Source: Candidatus Chloroploca mongolica (GTDB taxonomy: Bacteria > Chloroflexota > Chloroflexia > Chloroflexales > Chloroflexaceae). From it: a stretch of DNA of 50,058 nt. The notes under the pieces are model-generated. The model saw only the letters and a list, made by a program, of their open reading frames with translations. It made no database searches and was not told the DNA's origin. The translations under genes were made by a program, and so were the position numbers. Where the stretch lies: the NCBI RefSeq assembly GCF_004762035.2, contig NZ_SIJK02000017.1, positions 1-50,058 of the forward strand, written 5' to 3'. Positions 43,001-50,058 of this stretch are shown here, in pieces. The stretch's first letter is position 1. Each line of letters opens with the position of its first letter.

Positions 43001-43180
43001 GCGGCGCTGTTCGAAGAGATGTATGATGCACCCACACGCGGCCAACGCACACGCGTTGAAAATGAACTGCGGAGTCATACACACCGTATGGAGGAGCGAC
43101 GGCGGGAGATCGAACGGATGCAACTTGGGGCCTTCCCGGCTCCAGAATTGCTCAATATGGTTATTGTGACCCCGACCTGA
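40085..43180 (+). CDS. RapA/DrmD-like SNF2 helicase
   Basis: 1031 aa from MTTLPFDIGSKVRCRNQVWE; the start overlaps the PLD stop as ATGA. An N-terminal SH3-like barrel precedes the motor: motif I LIADDVGLGKTIEAGLIMQE (about 122-141), DESH box LVIIDESHYVSTDSN (about 241), LLLVTATPHSGKPEHFFNLL, then ATDAASEGLNLQRHCHIMVN and EQRIGRIHRYGQRRTVQVYN (about 604). A long helical C-terminus follows. It belongs to the SNF2/RapA branch that includes DrmD of class 1 DISARM. The downstream methylase and upstream PLD gene fit that, but drmA and drmB are not in the window, so another restriction-type system is possible. Confidence 0.82.
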   Translation: MTTLPFDIGSKVRCRNQVWEIIKISHNQDGTWTVRMFPDNGGRPQPFLYPLTAIEPIATATDHLFASRIDHIDHYRLLTNATRLSLVYEYDKLLSISNSKIVPEPYQLLAVKQVMESLRQRFLIADDVGLGKTIEAGLIMQELAARKRGDRVLIVVPAALQDQWQKEMQRHFFRSFTIYNRHTMLAVRQLVDENLNPWLARNTIITSIDWIKPEYEGSGGARRNVNPSFDQLMQVERRWDLVIIDESHYVSTDSNRAEFARAIQARCDSLLLVTATPHSGKPEHFFNLLNLIDPFMFAQVEDLDRPDARERVDKIMIRRGKETIFERNEQGDLVKKFREREPHPIEIEFSPAERALYEAVTDYTSEGWVTLSRKRAITASERNIGRFLLTLVQQRMVSSIFALRETLARRIESVIEERTTARLAADRTQIQQLLKEYSSGGFMEDDDREMIERYLETRRMQVVYADRTTEVKRLRGLMQQADALIASGQDSKLQWLTSFLQQLLAHDPTEKVIVFTQYRDTLDYLKRHLTGLWFLGPQRMVEIHGGMVLGTNDAEVGSKLYAERRFNDPDTRLLLATDAASEGLNLQRHCHIMVNYELPWNPNRLEQRIGRIHRYGQRRTVQVYNLMVKDSKEAEIFKTLQERIETIRRQLGTMAEVLGVLDRVPLDELILRVLDRSIDKAQAVAITEHELQRLDELVQSLRQTHFLSGVRQFAQAEIDSAEHAMATAREAIPQYTDVQAFVETFLRVYGDAGSGEKDGRKLHATAHKGVYRLRVPSVIQDDKVPKQLERLTFQREIANRDWVSHEAPDLLAFGHPLLERMVHYCRVTRAADLGGKLSYIVADYAGLPGIVFNFLLRFEDQKGRVIREELEPVFVDRDAIVQPLLGRQLYLAPTMPQAQLSEHTLEALRSRFAELCTTAENYIRSQYQIYYTRVEQARQLEIQVLLEDLERFDRGVRELLQGRLHQLQGGLQAALFEEMYDAPTRGQRTRVENELRSHTHRMEERRREIERMQLGAFPAPELLNMVIVTPT

Positions 43181-43231
43181 AACACGTCCGGCGACTGATG
43201 AACACCGGTATGTACCGACGACCACGCCCGG

Positions 43232-43430
43232 CGGCCGATGGTTTTCCCGTCCATAATCCGCTATGTGCCCGATGCCGTCGGGCGCAAGCCCTCGGCTAGG
43301 GAATGCGAAGCCCACCTTCGTGGGCTGGAGCGGCCGATGGTTTTCCCGTCCATAATCCGCTATGCGCCCGATGCCGTCGGGCTCAAGCCCTCGGCTAGGG
43401 AATGCGAAGCCCACCTTCGTGGGCTGGAGC
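43232..43430. repeat. Two tandem ~99-bp REP-like units
   Basis: Copies at 43232-43330 and 43331-43429 differ by only a few bases. Each has two hairpins: GCCGTCGGGCT/AGCCCTCGGC and AGCCCAC-CTTC-GTGGGCT. Related units are at 49180-49255 and 50010-50058, around the IS200-type gene. They fill the gap between helicase and methylase. Confidence 0.88.
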
Positions 43431-43482
43431 AAAATGATGTTCGCAACGACGCCGCTGGCGTTTGCATTAGATGGAGTGACCG

Positions 43483-46400
43483 ATGACGACACGCGCACAC
43501 CAACTGCTTGAACGTCGCCGCCAAGCGCAGGAGTCGTATGGCTATGCTCCGTCAAGCCGCTGGTATACCTTTCTGAGCAATGCGATCACCTATCTGGAAC
43601 TGGCCGAGACTGCGCCTGCTGGGATTGACCAGTTTCGCAATGCTTGGTTCGCGATCTACAATGTCTTTATGATGAGCCACCAGGCTGGTGAGCCTGAGAA
43701 CCTGACCCTCTCGAACTGGATTGGCGCGATGAAGGTTAATCCGCTCATCCAGCAGGCTGCCCTGAACTTTCCAACCAAACTGCTTGAGGCCGTTAACCAG
43801 GCTGAGCAGGATCTGTTTTGGGATGCTGAGAAGAAGAAGTGGCGCGTCGAGGGCCGCATTGCGGTCGAAAACTGGCTGAAGAAGCGCAACCAGAATCAAG
43901 ATCTTTCCGGCGAGAATGCCTGTTCCTCTGCCTTGCTGATCGGCCGCGATCTGCGCAATGCAGTCAGCCACCCCACATTGAATCCGAACAAAGCGAAGGT
44001 GAAGAACGCACTTAACCTCGCAGGCACGGCATTCTTGCATCTGGCCGAGGTGGCAATCAAGACCACGATTGATCAACCACAGCCCGGCACGACCGGCCGC
44101 GCTACGGCCTACCGCTTCTTTCTCTACCCCTACCTGCGCAACTCTGATGGTTTGCTCTCCGACTATTATCTGGAGCGGCTGCTGCCTGACCAAGAGCTTG
44201 GTGCGTTCTCCGAAGACGAATCTAAAGATCGGCTCAAGCTGGTGCAGAAAGAGCTGCAACTACGTCGGGCGACCCTGGTTCCTGCCACGGATGTGGCGGT
44301 GACGATCACGCACTGGTGCCAGGCGGTGCTGTTCCCCACCCTGGGCATGCAGCCCCAGCCAGGCCCGCGCATTATTGCTGAGCAAGCCGTCTTTGAGCCG
44401 ACCTTTGCGCTGGCCCAGGCAGGTGGGTCGATTCAGCCGGAGTATCAGGGTAAAGCCGCCGGCCAGGAGCTGGACGCCCTAATCTGGGTGCTGCCCTGGA
44501 GAGAGAGCCTGGACAGCAAAGCTGATGTCGCGGGTCTGGAAGGCCTCTCGGCGATGGAGGTGGCCCAGCAGACGCTGGTGCAGGCTGATGTCGCCTGGGG
44601 TGTGGTGACCAACGGCAAGCTCCTGCGCCTGCTCCATAAGGCCAGCGCCCACAGGCCGCGCAGTTTCCTGGAAGTTGATCTGGAGACAATCGCCGCCCAG
44701 TGGACGCAGCCCCAGGCCCGGTTGGCCTTCCGCTATCTGCTTGGCCTCTTTTCGCAGGCATCATTCGTTGAGCGCGACGCCCAGGATCGCACCCGGCTGG
44801 ATCGTGTGCTGGCCGAGAGTGCGCGTCACGGCAAAGAGATTGGCGACGAGCTCAAGCAGAACGTCTTCAAGGCGCTGGAAGAGTTGGGCGACGGCTTCCT
44901 CTACCTGATGCGGCAGAATCCGGAGGTAGTGCGCCAGTGGCAGCAGCACCAGGAGAACACCGTGCCGATCGCGCAGTACCTCGACTCTGATGAACTGCTG
45001 CGCACGATCTATGAAGAGTCGTTGACGCTGCTCTATCGGTTGCTCTTCCTGTTCTATGCCGAGAGCAGGGATCTGCTGCCGATGCACGACGATCTCTACC
45101 GCGACACGTATAGCTTGGAGGCGCTGCGCGACGATATCATTTCGACGCATGATGACCCCGATCCGCGACGTTTCTTCAGCCAGGGTGCGACCGATCTTGA
45201 CATCCGCCTGCGTGAATTGTTCGGCCTGATCGATGCGGGTTTCGGTAACCTGATTCCTGCGTACAATGGCGGCCTGTTCGACCCTGAGCAGCATCCTTTC
45301 CTGGAGACGTTTGCTGTTGGTGACTACTACCTGGCGCGGGCGATCGACCTGCTGAGCCGCACCCGGCCCCAGAGCGGACAGGGGCGCGGCGAGGGGCGCA
45401 AGAAAGTGACCTACCGCGACCTGGATGTGCGCCACCTGGGCGAGATCTACGAGGGCCTGCTTGAATACTCGGCGCATATCGCCCGCGAAGAGCAGGTGAT
45501 CTTCGAGCGCAAGAAGAATAGCCAGAAGTATGAGGAGTATGTTGCCGCATCTGAGTTGAGCAGTGCTGAACGCACGCAGTTGGCAGAGTACCGCCAGGCG
45601 CGTGTGGCGAACCCCGAGTTTCCCAGCCGACCACGCGGGAGCAGCGTCACCGGGGTGAAGGAGCCCGGACAATACTTCCTGGTTTTTGGTGGCAAAGACT
45701 CGAAGCGCAAATCCTCCGGCTCCTACTACACGCCCGATTACATCGTCCAGTACATCGTCGAGAACACGCTTGGCCCGCTGGTGCGCGGCGAGAACCGCGA
45801 GGGCGAAAAGAAGCCACTGACTGCCGACGAGATCCTGGAGTTGAAGGTACTCGACCCGGCGATGGGCTCGGGTCACTTCCTGGTGGCGGCCACCGAATAC
45901 CTGGCGCGAGCCTACGGCCAGGCGCTGATCCGCGAGGGGCGTGACAGCGACGGCGCAATGAGCGACGCCGAGTTCATCCGCTACAAGCGTATGGTCGCCG
46001 AGCGCTGCATCTACGGCGTAGACCTCAACCCCATGGCCGTCGAGCTGGCCAAGCTCTCGCTCTGGCTCTTCACGATGGATCCGCAACGCCCGCTCTCATT
46101 CCTCGACCACCACCTCAAGTGTGGCAACGCACTGATTGGCGCGTGGATCAAGGATCTGGGCACGCTACCGGGCGCAAAGCAGCAACCTGGACAACTCAAT
46201 CTCTTCGAGGCTCGTTTCTTAGCCCAGATTCCCACGATCGTCGGTAAGGTGTTCGACATTGCCCACCGTGAAACCAATGACCGAGAAGATATTGCTGGCA
46301 AGAAGGCCGCTGATTTTGCGATTGAAGAACTCAAGCGGCCCTTCCGCAATATCGCCGACGCCTGGGTGGCGACCTATTTTGGTGAGCAGGTGCGGGATTA

Positions 46401-47706
46401 TGATGCTTGGTTGGTTAAGCCAGAAGAATCACAGGGCAACCGCTCGGCGAGTGCTACGCAACAGCGGTTTTTTCATTGGGAATTGGAATTTCCGGAGGTG
46501 TGGTTTAGCAGAACTGGGCCTGATGAGCAAACTAGAGGAGTTGGTTTTGATATTGTAATTGGCAATCCACCATATGTAAGCTTTGGGCTGGGAGGGACAG
46601 GAAGCTTGGGCGAGCAGGAAAAAGACTTTTACTTTGCAATGCATTCAAATAGTGCTGAGTACAAGATTAGCTATTACGCGCTGTTTATGGATTTAGGCAT
46701 GCGTCTTGCCAATCGAGGTGGGAGAATTAGCTATATCGTACCGGACAGCTTTTTGACGGGGACGTATTTCTCTAAGATTCGTTCGTCCATTTTGAAATTA
46801 TCTGAAATTGAAAGGTTTGTTCTCTTTCGGAAGAACTTTTGGGAAGGGGGCGAGGTTGGTCTTCCAACGATCTTCATTGTTCAAAGAAAAAGTGACAGTA
46901 GTTTACAAATGGTTAAGGTGGCCTCGATTGAAGACCCGGAACAACTTTCGAGGCTACAAGACTACTCCTTCTATGAGTCAAACATTTATCAACAATTCCC
47001 TCGAAACCGCTTTCACCTGTTCTTTAAGCCAGAACACAAATTGATTATCGAGAATATGATGGATCGGTCTACCACCACTATTGGAGATCTCGTGATATTA
47101 CATCATGGAATTCGCTCCAAATTAGGTAGAGATGGAATTATTGGAAAAGAGGGTAAAGGTGGTTACTGGCGAAAAGCCTTGACCGGTAGTGATCAAGTGA
47201 CTCCTTTCAAAGTTGATTATCGAGGGGATTATATCAATACTAATCCAGCAAACCTCTTTTCTGGCGGGTATGAAGCAACGCTTATTGAAAGACCGAAACT
47301 CTTGATTCGCCGCACCGGCGACAACCTTATTTGTGCTGTGGATTCGCAGGGATATTACCACACTAATGCACTAATTTATAGCGAGTCAAAAACAGAATTA
47401 GAATTGGATGACTTGGAATGGCTGTGTGCATTCTTGAACTCCGATACAGTACGATTTTACTATCAGGTAATGACAATGAAGAAAGGACGTGTGCTGCCAC
47501 AAGTCGAAATTGATTTTGTTCATACCATTCCATTACCTTCGAACTCAGGGGAAGTGAGGTCGGGATTAGTGCGAATCGTGAGAGATCTTCAAGTGGGTGT
47601 AGGGGAACGCTCAAGTCTTCTTGCAGAATTAAACCGCCTCGTAGCAAAATCTTACGGGTTAGCATCTGCAGATCAAGAAGTAGTTTCTGATTTTCTAAGC
47701 GAGTAA
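43483..47706 (+). CDS. Large adenine-specific DNA methylase (DrmMI/Eco57I-like) with HEPN-like N-terminus
   Basis: 1407 aa; GGAGTGA precedes the ATG by 6 bases. Residues 1-200 are helical and contain GRDLRNAVSHPTLN (about 152-165), an R-X4-H HEPN-like signature. A domain at about 270-440 (AVFEPTFALAQAGGSIQPEY, TNGKLLRLLHK) resembles the restriction-type N-terminal part of Eco57I-like enzymes. Then come GSYYTPDYIVQYIVENTLGP, SAM motif LDPAMGSGHFLVAATEYLAR (about 789-808), YGVDLNPMAVELAKLSLWLF, and catalytic FDIVIGNPPYVSFG (about 1021-1034). The C-terminal ~300 residues are a target-recognition region, encoded by clearly AT-richer DNA from about 46430. It probably marks self DNA for the helicase/PLD pair upstream. 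Confidence 0.85.
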   Translation: MTTRAHQLLERRRQAQESYGYAPSSRWYTFLSNAITYLELAETAPAGIDQFRNAWFAIYNVFMMSHQAGEPENLTLSNWIGAMKVNPLIQQAALNFPTKLLEAVNQAEQDLFWDAEKKKWRVEGRIAVENWLKKRNQNQDLSGENACSSALLIGRDLRNAVSHPTLNPNKAKVKNALNLAGTAFLHLAEVAIKTTIDQPQPGTTGRATAYRFFLYPYLRNSDGLLSDYYLERLLPDQELGAFSEDESKDRLKLVQKELQLRRATLVPATDVAVTITHWCQAVLFPTLGMQPQPGPRIIAEQAVFEPTFALAQAGGSIQPEYQGKAAGQELDALIWVLPWRESLDSKADVAGLEGLSAMEVAQQTLVQADVAWGVVTNGKLLRLLHKASAHRPRSFLEVDLETIAAQWTQPQARLAFRYLLGLFSQASFVERDAQDRTRLDRVLAESARHGKEIGDELKQNVFKALEELGDGFLYLMRQNPEVVRQWQQHQENTVPIAQYLDSDELLRTIYEESLTLLYRLLFLFYAESRDLLPMHDDLYRDTYSLEALRDDIISTHDDPDPRRFFSQGATDLDIRLRELFGLIDAGFGNLIPAYNGGLFDPEQHPFLETFAVGDYYLARAIDLLSRTRPQSGQGRGEGRKKVTYRDLDVRHLGEIYEGLLEYSAHIAREEQVIFERKKNSQKYEEYVAASELSSAERTQLAEYRQARVANPEFPSRPRGSSVTGVKEPGQYFLVFGGKDSKRKSSGSYYTPDYIVQYIVENTLGPLVRGENREGEKKPLTADEILELKVLDPAMGSGHFLVAATEYLARAYGQALIREGRDSDGAMSDAEFIRYKRMVAERCIYGVDLNPMAVELAKLSLWLFTMDPQRPLSFLDHHLKCGNALIGAWIKDLGTLPGAKQQPGQLNLFEARFLAQIPTIVGKVFDIAHRETNDREDIAGKKAADFAIEELKRPFRNIADAWVATYFGEQVRDYDAWLVKPEESQGNRSASATQQRFFHWELEFPEVWFSRTGPDEQTRGVGFDIVIGNPPYVSFGLGGTGSLGEQEKDFYFAMHSNSAEYKISYYALFMDLGMRLANRGGRISYIVPDSFLTGTYFSKIRSSILKLSEIERFVLFRKNFWEGGEVGLPTIFIVQRKSDSSLQMVKVASIEDPEQLSRLQDYSFYESNIYQQFPRNRFHLFFKPEHKLIIENMMDRSTTTIGDLVILHHGIRSKLGRDGIIGKEGKGGYWRKALTGSDQVTPFKVDYRGDYINTNPANLFSGGYEATLIERPKLLIRRTGDNLICAVDSQGYYHTNALIYSESKTELELDDLEWLCAFLNSDTVRFYYQVMTMKKGRVLPQVEIDFVHTIPLPSNSGEVRSGLVRIVRDLQVGVGERSSLLAELNRLVAKSYGLASADQEVVSDFLSE

Positions 47707-47727
47707 ACTTCGCGGAGAGTAAAATCA

Positions 47728-47835
47728 ATGCACCCCATCGCCAGCATCAAACGCCTCAACACCAACGAGCGCAACTATATCAAGACGGCCTTCCTGGTGA
47801 TCGATGCAAAGGGCCGCGGCAACGATGAACAGTAA
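47728..47835 (+). CDS. Short ORF, 35 aa, possible truncated gene start
   Basis: Encodes MHPIASIKRLNTNERNYIKT followed by AFLVIDAKGRGNDEQ and stop, with GGAGAG upstream. It starts 21 bases after the methylase stop and ends inside the next gene. It reads like the first residues of a larger protein cut short; the parent is not recognised. Confidence 0.4.
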   Translation: MHPIASIKRLNTNERNYIKTAFLVIDAKGRGNDEQ

Positions 47836-48355
47836 CCCCAATCATGACCATCCTGAGTGGGGCATCAAGCTCAACCTGACGCAACAGCCTGCGCGCACGA
47901 CGGCGGCTCCGGCCTGGCTGAAAGGGTGGCAGCGCGAGGACTGGTGCAGACGGGGTGTGGTCGTCTGGAGCAAAGAGCAGCAGGAAGTCACCCACTGGCA
48001 GGGGCGGCAGGCGCTGCGGGTACTGAAAGAACTGCGCAGCGACGATGCATGGCAACAGAACGGGATAACGATCGGCAATCCAGCGACACGTTTGCAGCTT
48101 CCCGTTGAGGATAAGCGCCGGCGCGGCAGCAAGCAAGAGCCACGACCAGCGGAGCCCCCAGCACAGCCAGAACATGTCCTCATTAACACGATCAAGCTGA
48201 CAGGCGCACAAACACAGCACCTCTTTGCGGTGCTCAATGCGGCTGAGGAAGATCTCCACCGCATGGCTGACGCTGAGGAGCGGGCCGAACGCGAAGCCTT
48301 GGGCAAGATCGTCGCGCTGATTCTGGCCGAGCATCCTTACGAAGGGAAGAAATGA
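47825..48355 (+). CDS. Hypothetical protein, 176 aa
   Basis: Starts MNSNPNHDHPEWGIKLNLTQ and overlaps the 35-aa ORF by 11 bases, so it may be coupled to it. Residues about 30-75 are mixed (APAWLKGWQREDWCRRGVVV, HWQGRQALRVLKELRSDDAW). A Lys/Arg/Pro-rich linker follows, then a helical C-terminus (NTIKLTGAQTQHLFAVLNAA, EEDLHRMADAEERAEREALG). No family recognised. Last gene of the PLD-helicase-methylase run; it ends 3 bases before the convergent NYN gene. Confidence 0.6.
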   Translation: MNSNPNHDHPEWGIKLNLTQQPARTTAAPAWLKGWQREDWCRRGVVVWSKEQQEVTHWQGRQALRVLKELRSDDAWQQNGITIGNPATRLQLPVEDKRRRGSKQEPRPAEPPAQPEHVLINTIKLTGAQTQHLFAVLNAAEEDLHRMADAEERAEREALGKIVALILAEHPYEGKK

Positions 48356-48358
48356 TCA

Positions 48359-48970
48359 TTAGCGCCATGAGGTTGGGCGTCGCAGGATATAGCCATCGGG
48401 CTTCACAACTTCGTCGGAAAACTGGCTACCGGCAAGCGCGGCCCGACCAATACGCAAGTAGGCACTGGCAACTCGCGTTAACTCGGCAGAGTTTCGGCTG
48501 GGAGGAAAAGCCACAACAACACGTTTGGTTGGAAAGAGCCGCAGTACCGCCTCGATAGGGCCACAGAGATCGCTGTCAGCTGAGATCAGCAGAGCGGTGT
48601 CAAAATAGTCCTGAAAAGCGTCGCTCAGCAACTCGACGGCGATATTTACATCGGTCATCTTCTCACTGGGGACTCTGTCGGTATAGCCACAGCTTCGACA
48701 TTTACGCTGGTTGAGTTGGTACTTCCCATAGAAGATCTGCAGATCACTGAGCGTACTCAGAGCCTCCAAGTAGATAGCTTGACGCCGCTGCTTATCGGGC
48801 GGGTTGGCAATGCGAGCGGTGAAATACTTTGCGTACACGAGTTTTTGGGATGGTCGCACAAGTCGCGTGCTCAGTTGAACCAGATTGAGCCAGAGGTAGC
48901 GCCGGAAGCCACTCTCGCGTAGCCCAAAGTACAGGTTGAATCCGTCGATGTAGGTGATGACGCGCTCCAT
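48359..48970 (-). CDS. NYN-domain (PIN-like) ribonuclease
   Basis: 203 aa. NYN/LabA-like motifs: VITYIDGFNLYFGLRESGF (about 4-22) with the first acidic residue, SEKMTDVNIAVELLSDAF (about 101-118) and TALLISADSDLCGPIEAVL (about 125-143) with the DSD acidic pair. A CRSC knuckle (about 90-93) may bind zinc with other residues. Such proteins are predicted metal-dependent RNases. The gene faces leftward; directly upstream and divergent is a candidate small RNA gene. The start is the ATG at 48970; the ribosome site is weak. Confidence 0.85.
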   Translation of the reverse strand: MERVITYIDGFNLYFGLRESGFRRYLWLNLVQLSTRLVRPSQKLVYAKYFTARIANPPDKQRRQAIYLEALSTLSDLQIFYGKYQLNQRKCRSCGYTDRVPSEKMTDVNIAVELLSDAFQDYFDTALLISADSDLCGPIEAVLRLFPTKRVVVAFPPSRNSAELTRVASAYLRIGRAALAGSQFSDEVVKPDGYILRRPTSWR

Positions 48971-48987
48971 CTAATCCGCTTTCGGCT

Positions 48988-49016
48988 TTGACAGGGTGGG
49001 GGATGCGTTATATACT
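48988..49016 (+). promoter_or_regulatory. Consensus sigma-70 promoter of a candidate small RNA
   Basis: TTGACA (48988-48993), a 17-base spacer and TATACT (49011-49016). It is the best-spaced promoter in the window. It points away from the NYN gene into a short hairpin region with no reading frame. Confidence 0.75.
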
Positions 49017-49022
49017 GAGTGG

Positions 49023-49088
49023 GCAACAGCGCCAGTGTGAGTAGCACTGGCCTGACGCCCCCTCGTAACTGAGGGGGCGTTTCTTGTA
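49023..49088 (+). ncRNA. Candidate ~65-nt small RNA
   Basis: Transcription from the promoter at 48988-49016 would start near 49023. It would cross a perfect 7-bp hairpin (GCCAGTG/CACTGGC, 49031-49051) and end at a strong terminator (49055-49086). The predicted RNA is about 65 bases with two stem-loops and no coding potential. I do not recognise a known family. Divergent from a NYN ribonuclease gene. Confidence 0.6.
49055..49086 (+). terminator. Rho-independent terminator
   Basis: Perfect 10-bp stem ACGCCCCCTC/GAGGGGGCGT with loop GTAACT, followed by TTCTTGT. It ends the candidate small RNA. Confidence 0.75.
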
Positions 49089-49142
49089 TCAGATTGTCGA
49101 TAGTATAACACAAATGTTTGTACACCAACGAGCGCAACGGTA

Positions 49143-49455
49143 TCGGCGGCCCAGCGCCTGATGGTGTTCCAGTAAATAATCCGCTATCCGCCCGATGCCG
49201 TGGGGCTAAAGCCCTCGGCTAGGGGAAGCGAAGCCCGCCTTCGCGGGCTAGACCGGATTAATTTCTGGAAGACCATAAGGCGCGGGCAACGCTTGCGAAG
49301 CCCGGCGGCCCAGCGCCTGAAGGCGCGGGCAACGGAAGCGAAGCCCGCCTGCGCGGGCTGATCTAGCCCGGCGGCCCAGCGCCTGAAGGCGCGGGCAACG
49401 CTTGCGAAGCCCGCCTACGCGGGCTGATCTAGCCCGCGTAGGCGGGCTTCGCAAT
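49143..49455. repeat. Cluster of REP-like hairpin repeats
   Basis: Contains a unit of the 43232 family (about 49175-49255, with AGCCCTCGGCTAGGGGAAGC and a GCCCGCCTTCGCGGGC hairpin). It also contains two 66-bp direct repeats starting CCCGGCGGCCCAGCGCCTGA at 49301 and 49367, each ending in GCCCGC-CTnC-GCGGGC hairpins. The last hairpin is doubled in inverted form at 49413-49450. No gene is seen in 49089-49570. Confidence 0.85.
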
Positions 49456-49570
49456 GAGGAGCCGAGCGCTTGAGCGCGACGGCGACCCTGGCATCAACCC
49501 CTCGGCAATTGAATGGCAGATCTGATTGGCGCACCCGGTGTACGAGTGAAACTCTGGAAATAGTGACACC

Positions 49571-50005
49571 ATGGCTCCCTATACACAACTCTATGTGCAT
49601 CTGGTATGGGCAACCTGGGATCGGCTTCCCTTGATTGCTCCCGAGGTTGAACCGAGGCTTTATGCGGCACTCGCCGAGAAGTGTCGTGCGTTGGGGTGCC
49701 AACCTCTGGGTATCGGTGGTATTGCTGACCATGTTCATGTGCTGGCAGGCTTTCCCGCAACGATCACTATTGCAAAACTTGTTGGCGAGCTGAAGGGTGC
49801 AAGCTCACACCTGATGACCCACGAGCTAGCGCCGGGTGCATTTTTCAAGTGGCAGGGCGCATATGGAGCATTCACAGTAAGCGAGCACATGGTTTCTACG
49901 GTCGTCGCATACATACGCAACCAGAAGGAGCATCACCGGGATGCTACGACACTCGTTGCATTCGAGATGTTGGGTGCTGAAACGCGTACCAATGCCGAAC
50001 AGTAG
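49571..50005 (+). CDS. IS200-like / REP-associated Y1 transposase
   Basis: 144 aa, full length for the TnpA fold. Motifs: YTQLYVHLVWATWDRLPLI (about 4-22), the HUH motif DHVHVLAGF (about 53-61) and the C-terminal helix STVVAYIRNQKEHHRD (about 112-127) with the catalytic tyrosine. Flanked on both sides by REP-like hairpins (to 49500 and from 50006), which these single-strand transposases recognise. It may be an IS200 copy or a domesticated REP-associated transposase. Confidence 0.88.
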   Translation: MAPYTQLYVHLVWATWDRLPLIAPEVEPRLYAALAEKCRALGCQPLGIGGIADHVHVLAGFPATITIAKLVGELKGASSHLMTHELAPGAFFKWQGAYGAFTVSEHMVSTVVAYIRNQKEHHRDATTLVAFEMLGAETRTNAEQ

Positions 50006-50058
50006 TTCACTCCGTCGGGCTGAAGCCCTCGGCTCTGATTGCCAAGCCCGCCTACGCG
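50006..50058. repeat. REP-like hairpin unit, cut by the window edge
   Basis: CGTCGGGCTGAAGCCCTCGG followed by AAGCCCGCCTACGCG, the same family as the units at 43232 and 49175, directly after the transposase stop. Confidence 0.75.

Noticed and set aside
44761-46086. 441-aa minus-strand frame
   Set aside because: Antisense of the methylase SAM-binding region.
43483-47706. Methylase considered as BREX PglX
   Set aside because: No brxC, pglZ or brxL-type genes nearby; the adjacent RapA-like helicase and PLD gene fit a DISARM-like or separate system better.

Overview
The window is high-GC bacterial DNA with almost no housekeeping content. It is accessory DNA: one side looks like a plasmid or integrative-element backbone, the rest is a dense defence island. 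The taxon cannot be fixed from sequence alone. The many interspersed octamer arrays and hairpin repeats, the compositional style and the protein families fit a filamentous anoxygenic phototroph-type Chloroflexota genome (Chloroflexus/Roseiflexus relatives); this is inference.

Layout. (1) 1-1340, minus: 5' part of a parallel beta-helix protein that runs off the window. (2) 1602-8953, minus: a PRTRC cassette with a ubiquitin-like protein (protein C), an E2-like protein (protein B) and an E1-like ThiF protein, plus a gene in the protein F position and several small unknown genes. Upstream of these lie a DUF6884-like protein and a tRNA-guanine-transglycosylase-like protein. ParB and the JAB-like protein A are not seen. 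(3) 9590-19125: two divergent operons around 14.1-14.3 kb. Leftward are a Cas4/AddB-like Fe-S nuclease, an unknown protein and a small Upf1-like SF1 helicase. Rightward are a sigma-70-family factor, an HTH protein and a 1186-aa fusion of an ImmA/IrrE protease, a UvrD helicase and a degenerate nuclease. This pair is the best candidate for an undescribed system. (4) 19388-35208, plus: a type I restriction operon (hsdM, hsdS, hsdR) carrying extra defence genes: MntA-HepT, a Shedu nuclease, a DUF4209 protein, a GmrSD-like protein and a PLD-SNF2 helicase. A leftover copy of the hsdM tail marks where the MntA-HepT pair was inserted. (5) 35323-38479: a broken integrase interrupted by a four-helix-bundle gene, a thioredoxin-nuclease fusion and a pRiA4b ORF-3-type protein. 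(6) 39270-48355: a PLD/zinc-ribbon protein, a RapA/DrmD-like SNF2 helicase and a 1407-aa methylase, resembling a partial class 1 DISARM system, followed by two small unknown ORFs. (7) 48359-50058: a NYN ribonuclease, a candidate small RNA gene with its own promoter and terminator, a run of REP-like hairpins and an IS200-type transposase that probably moves them.

Genes inside each block are tightly packed, often with 4-base ATGA overlaps, so they are probably co-transcribed. Blocks are separated by repeat-rich spacers containing octamer arrays, 202-bp tandem repeats and REP-like tandem copies. These spacers are the likely sites of past rearrangement.
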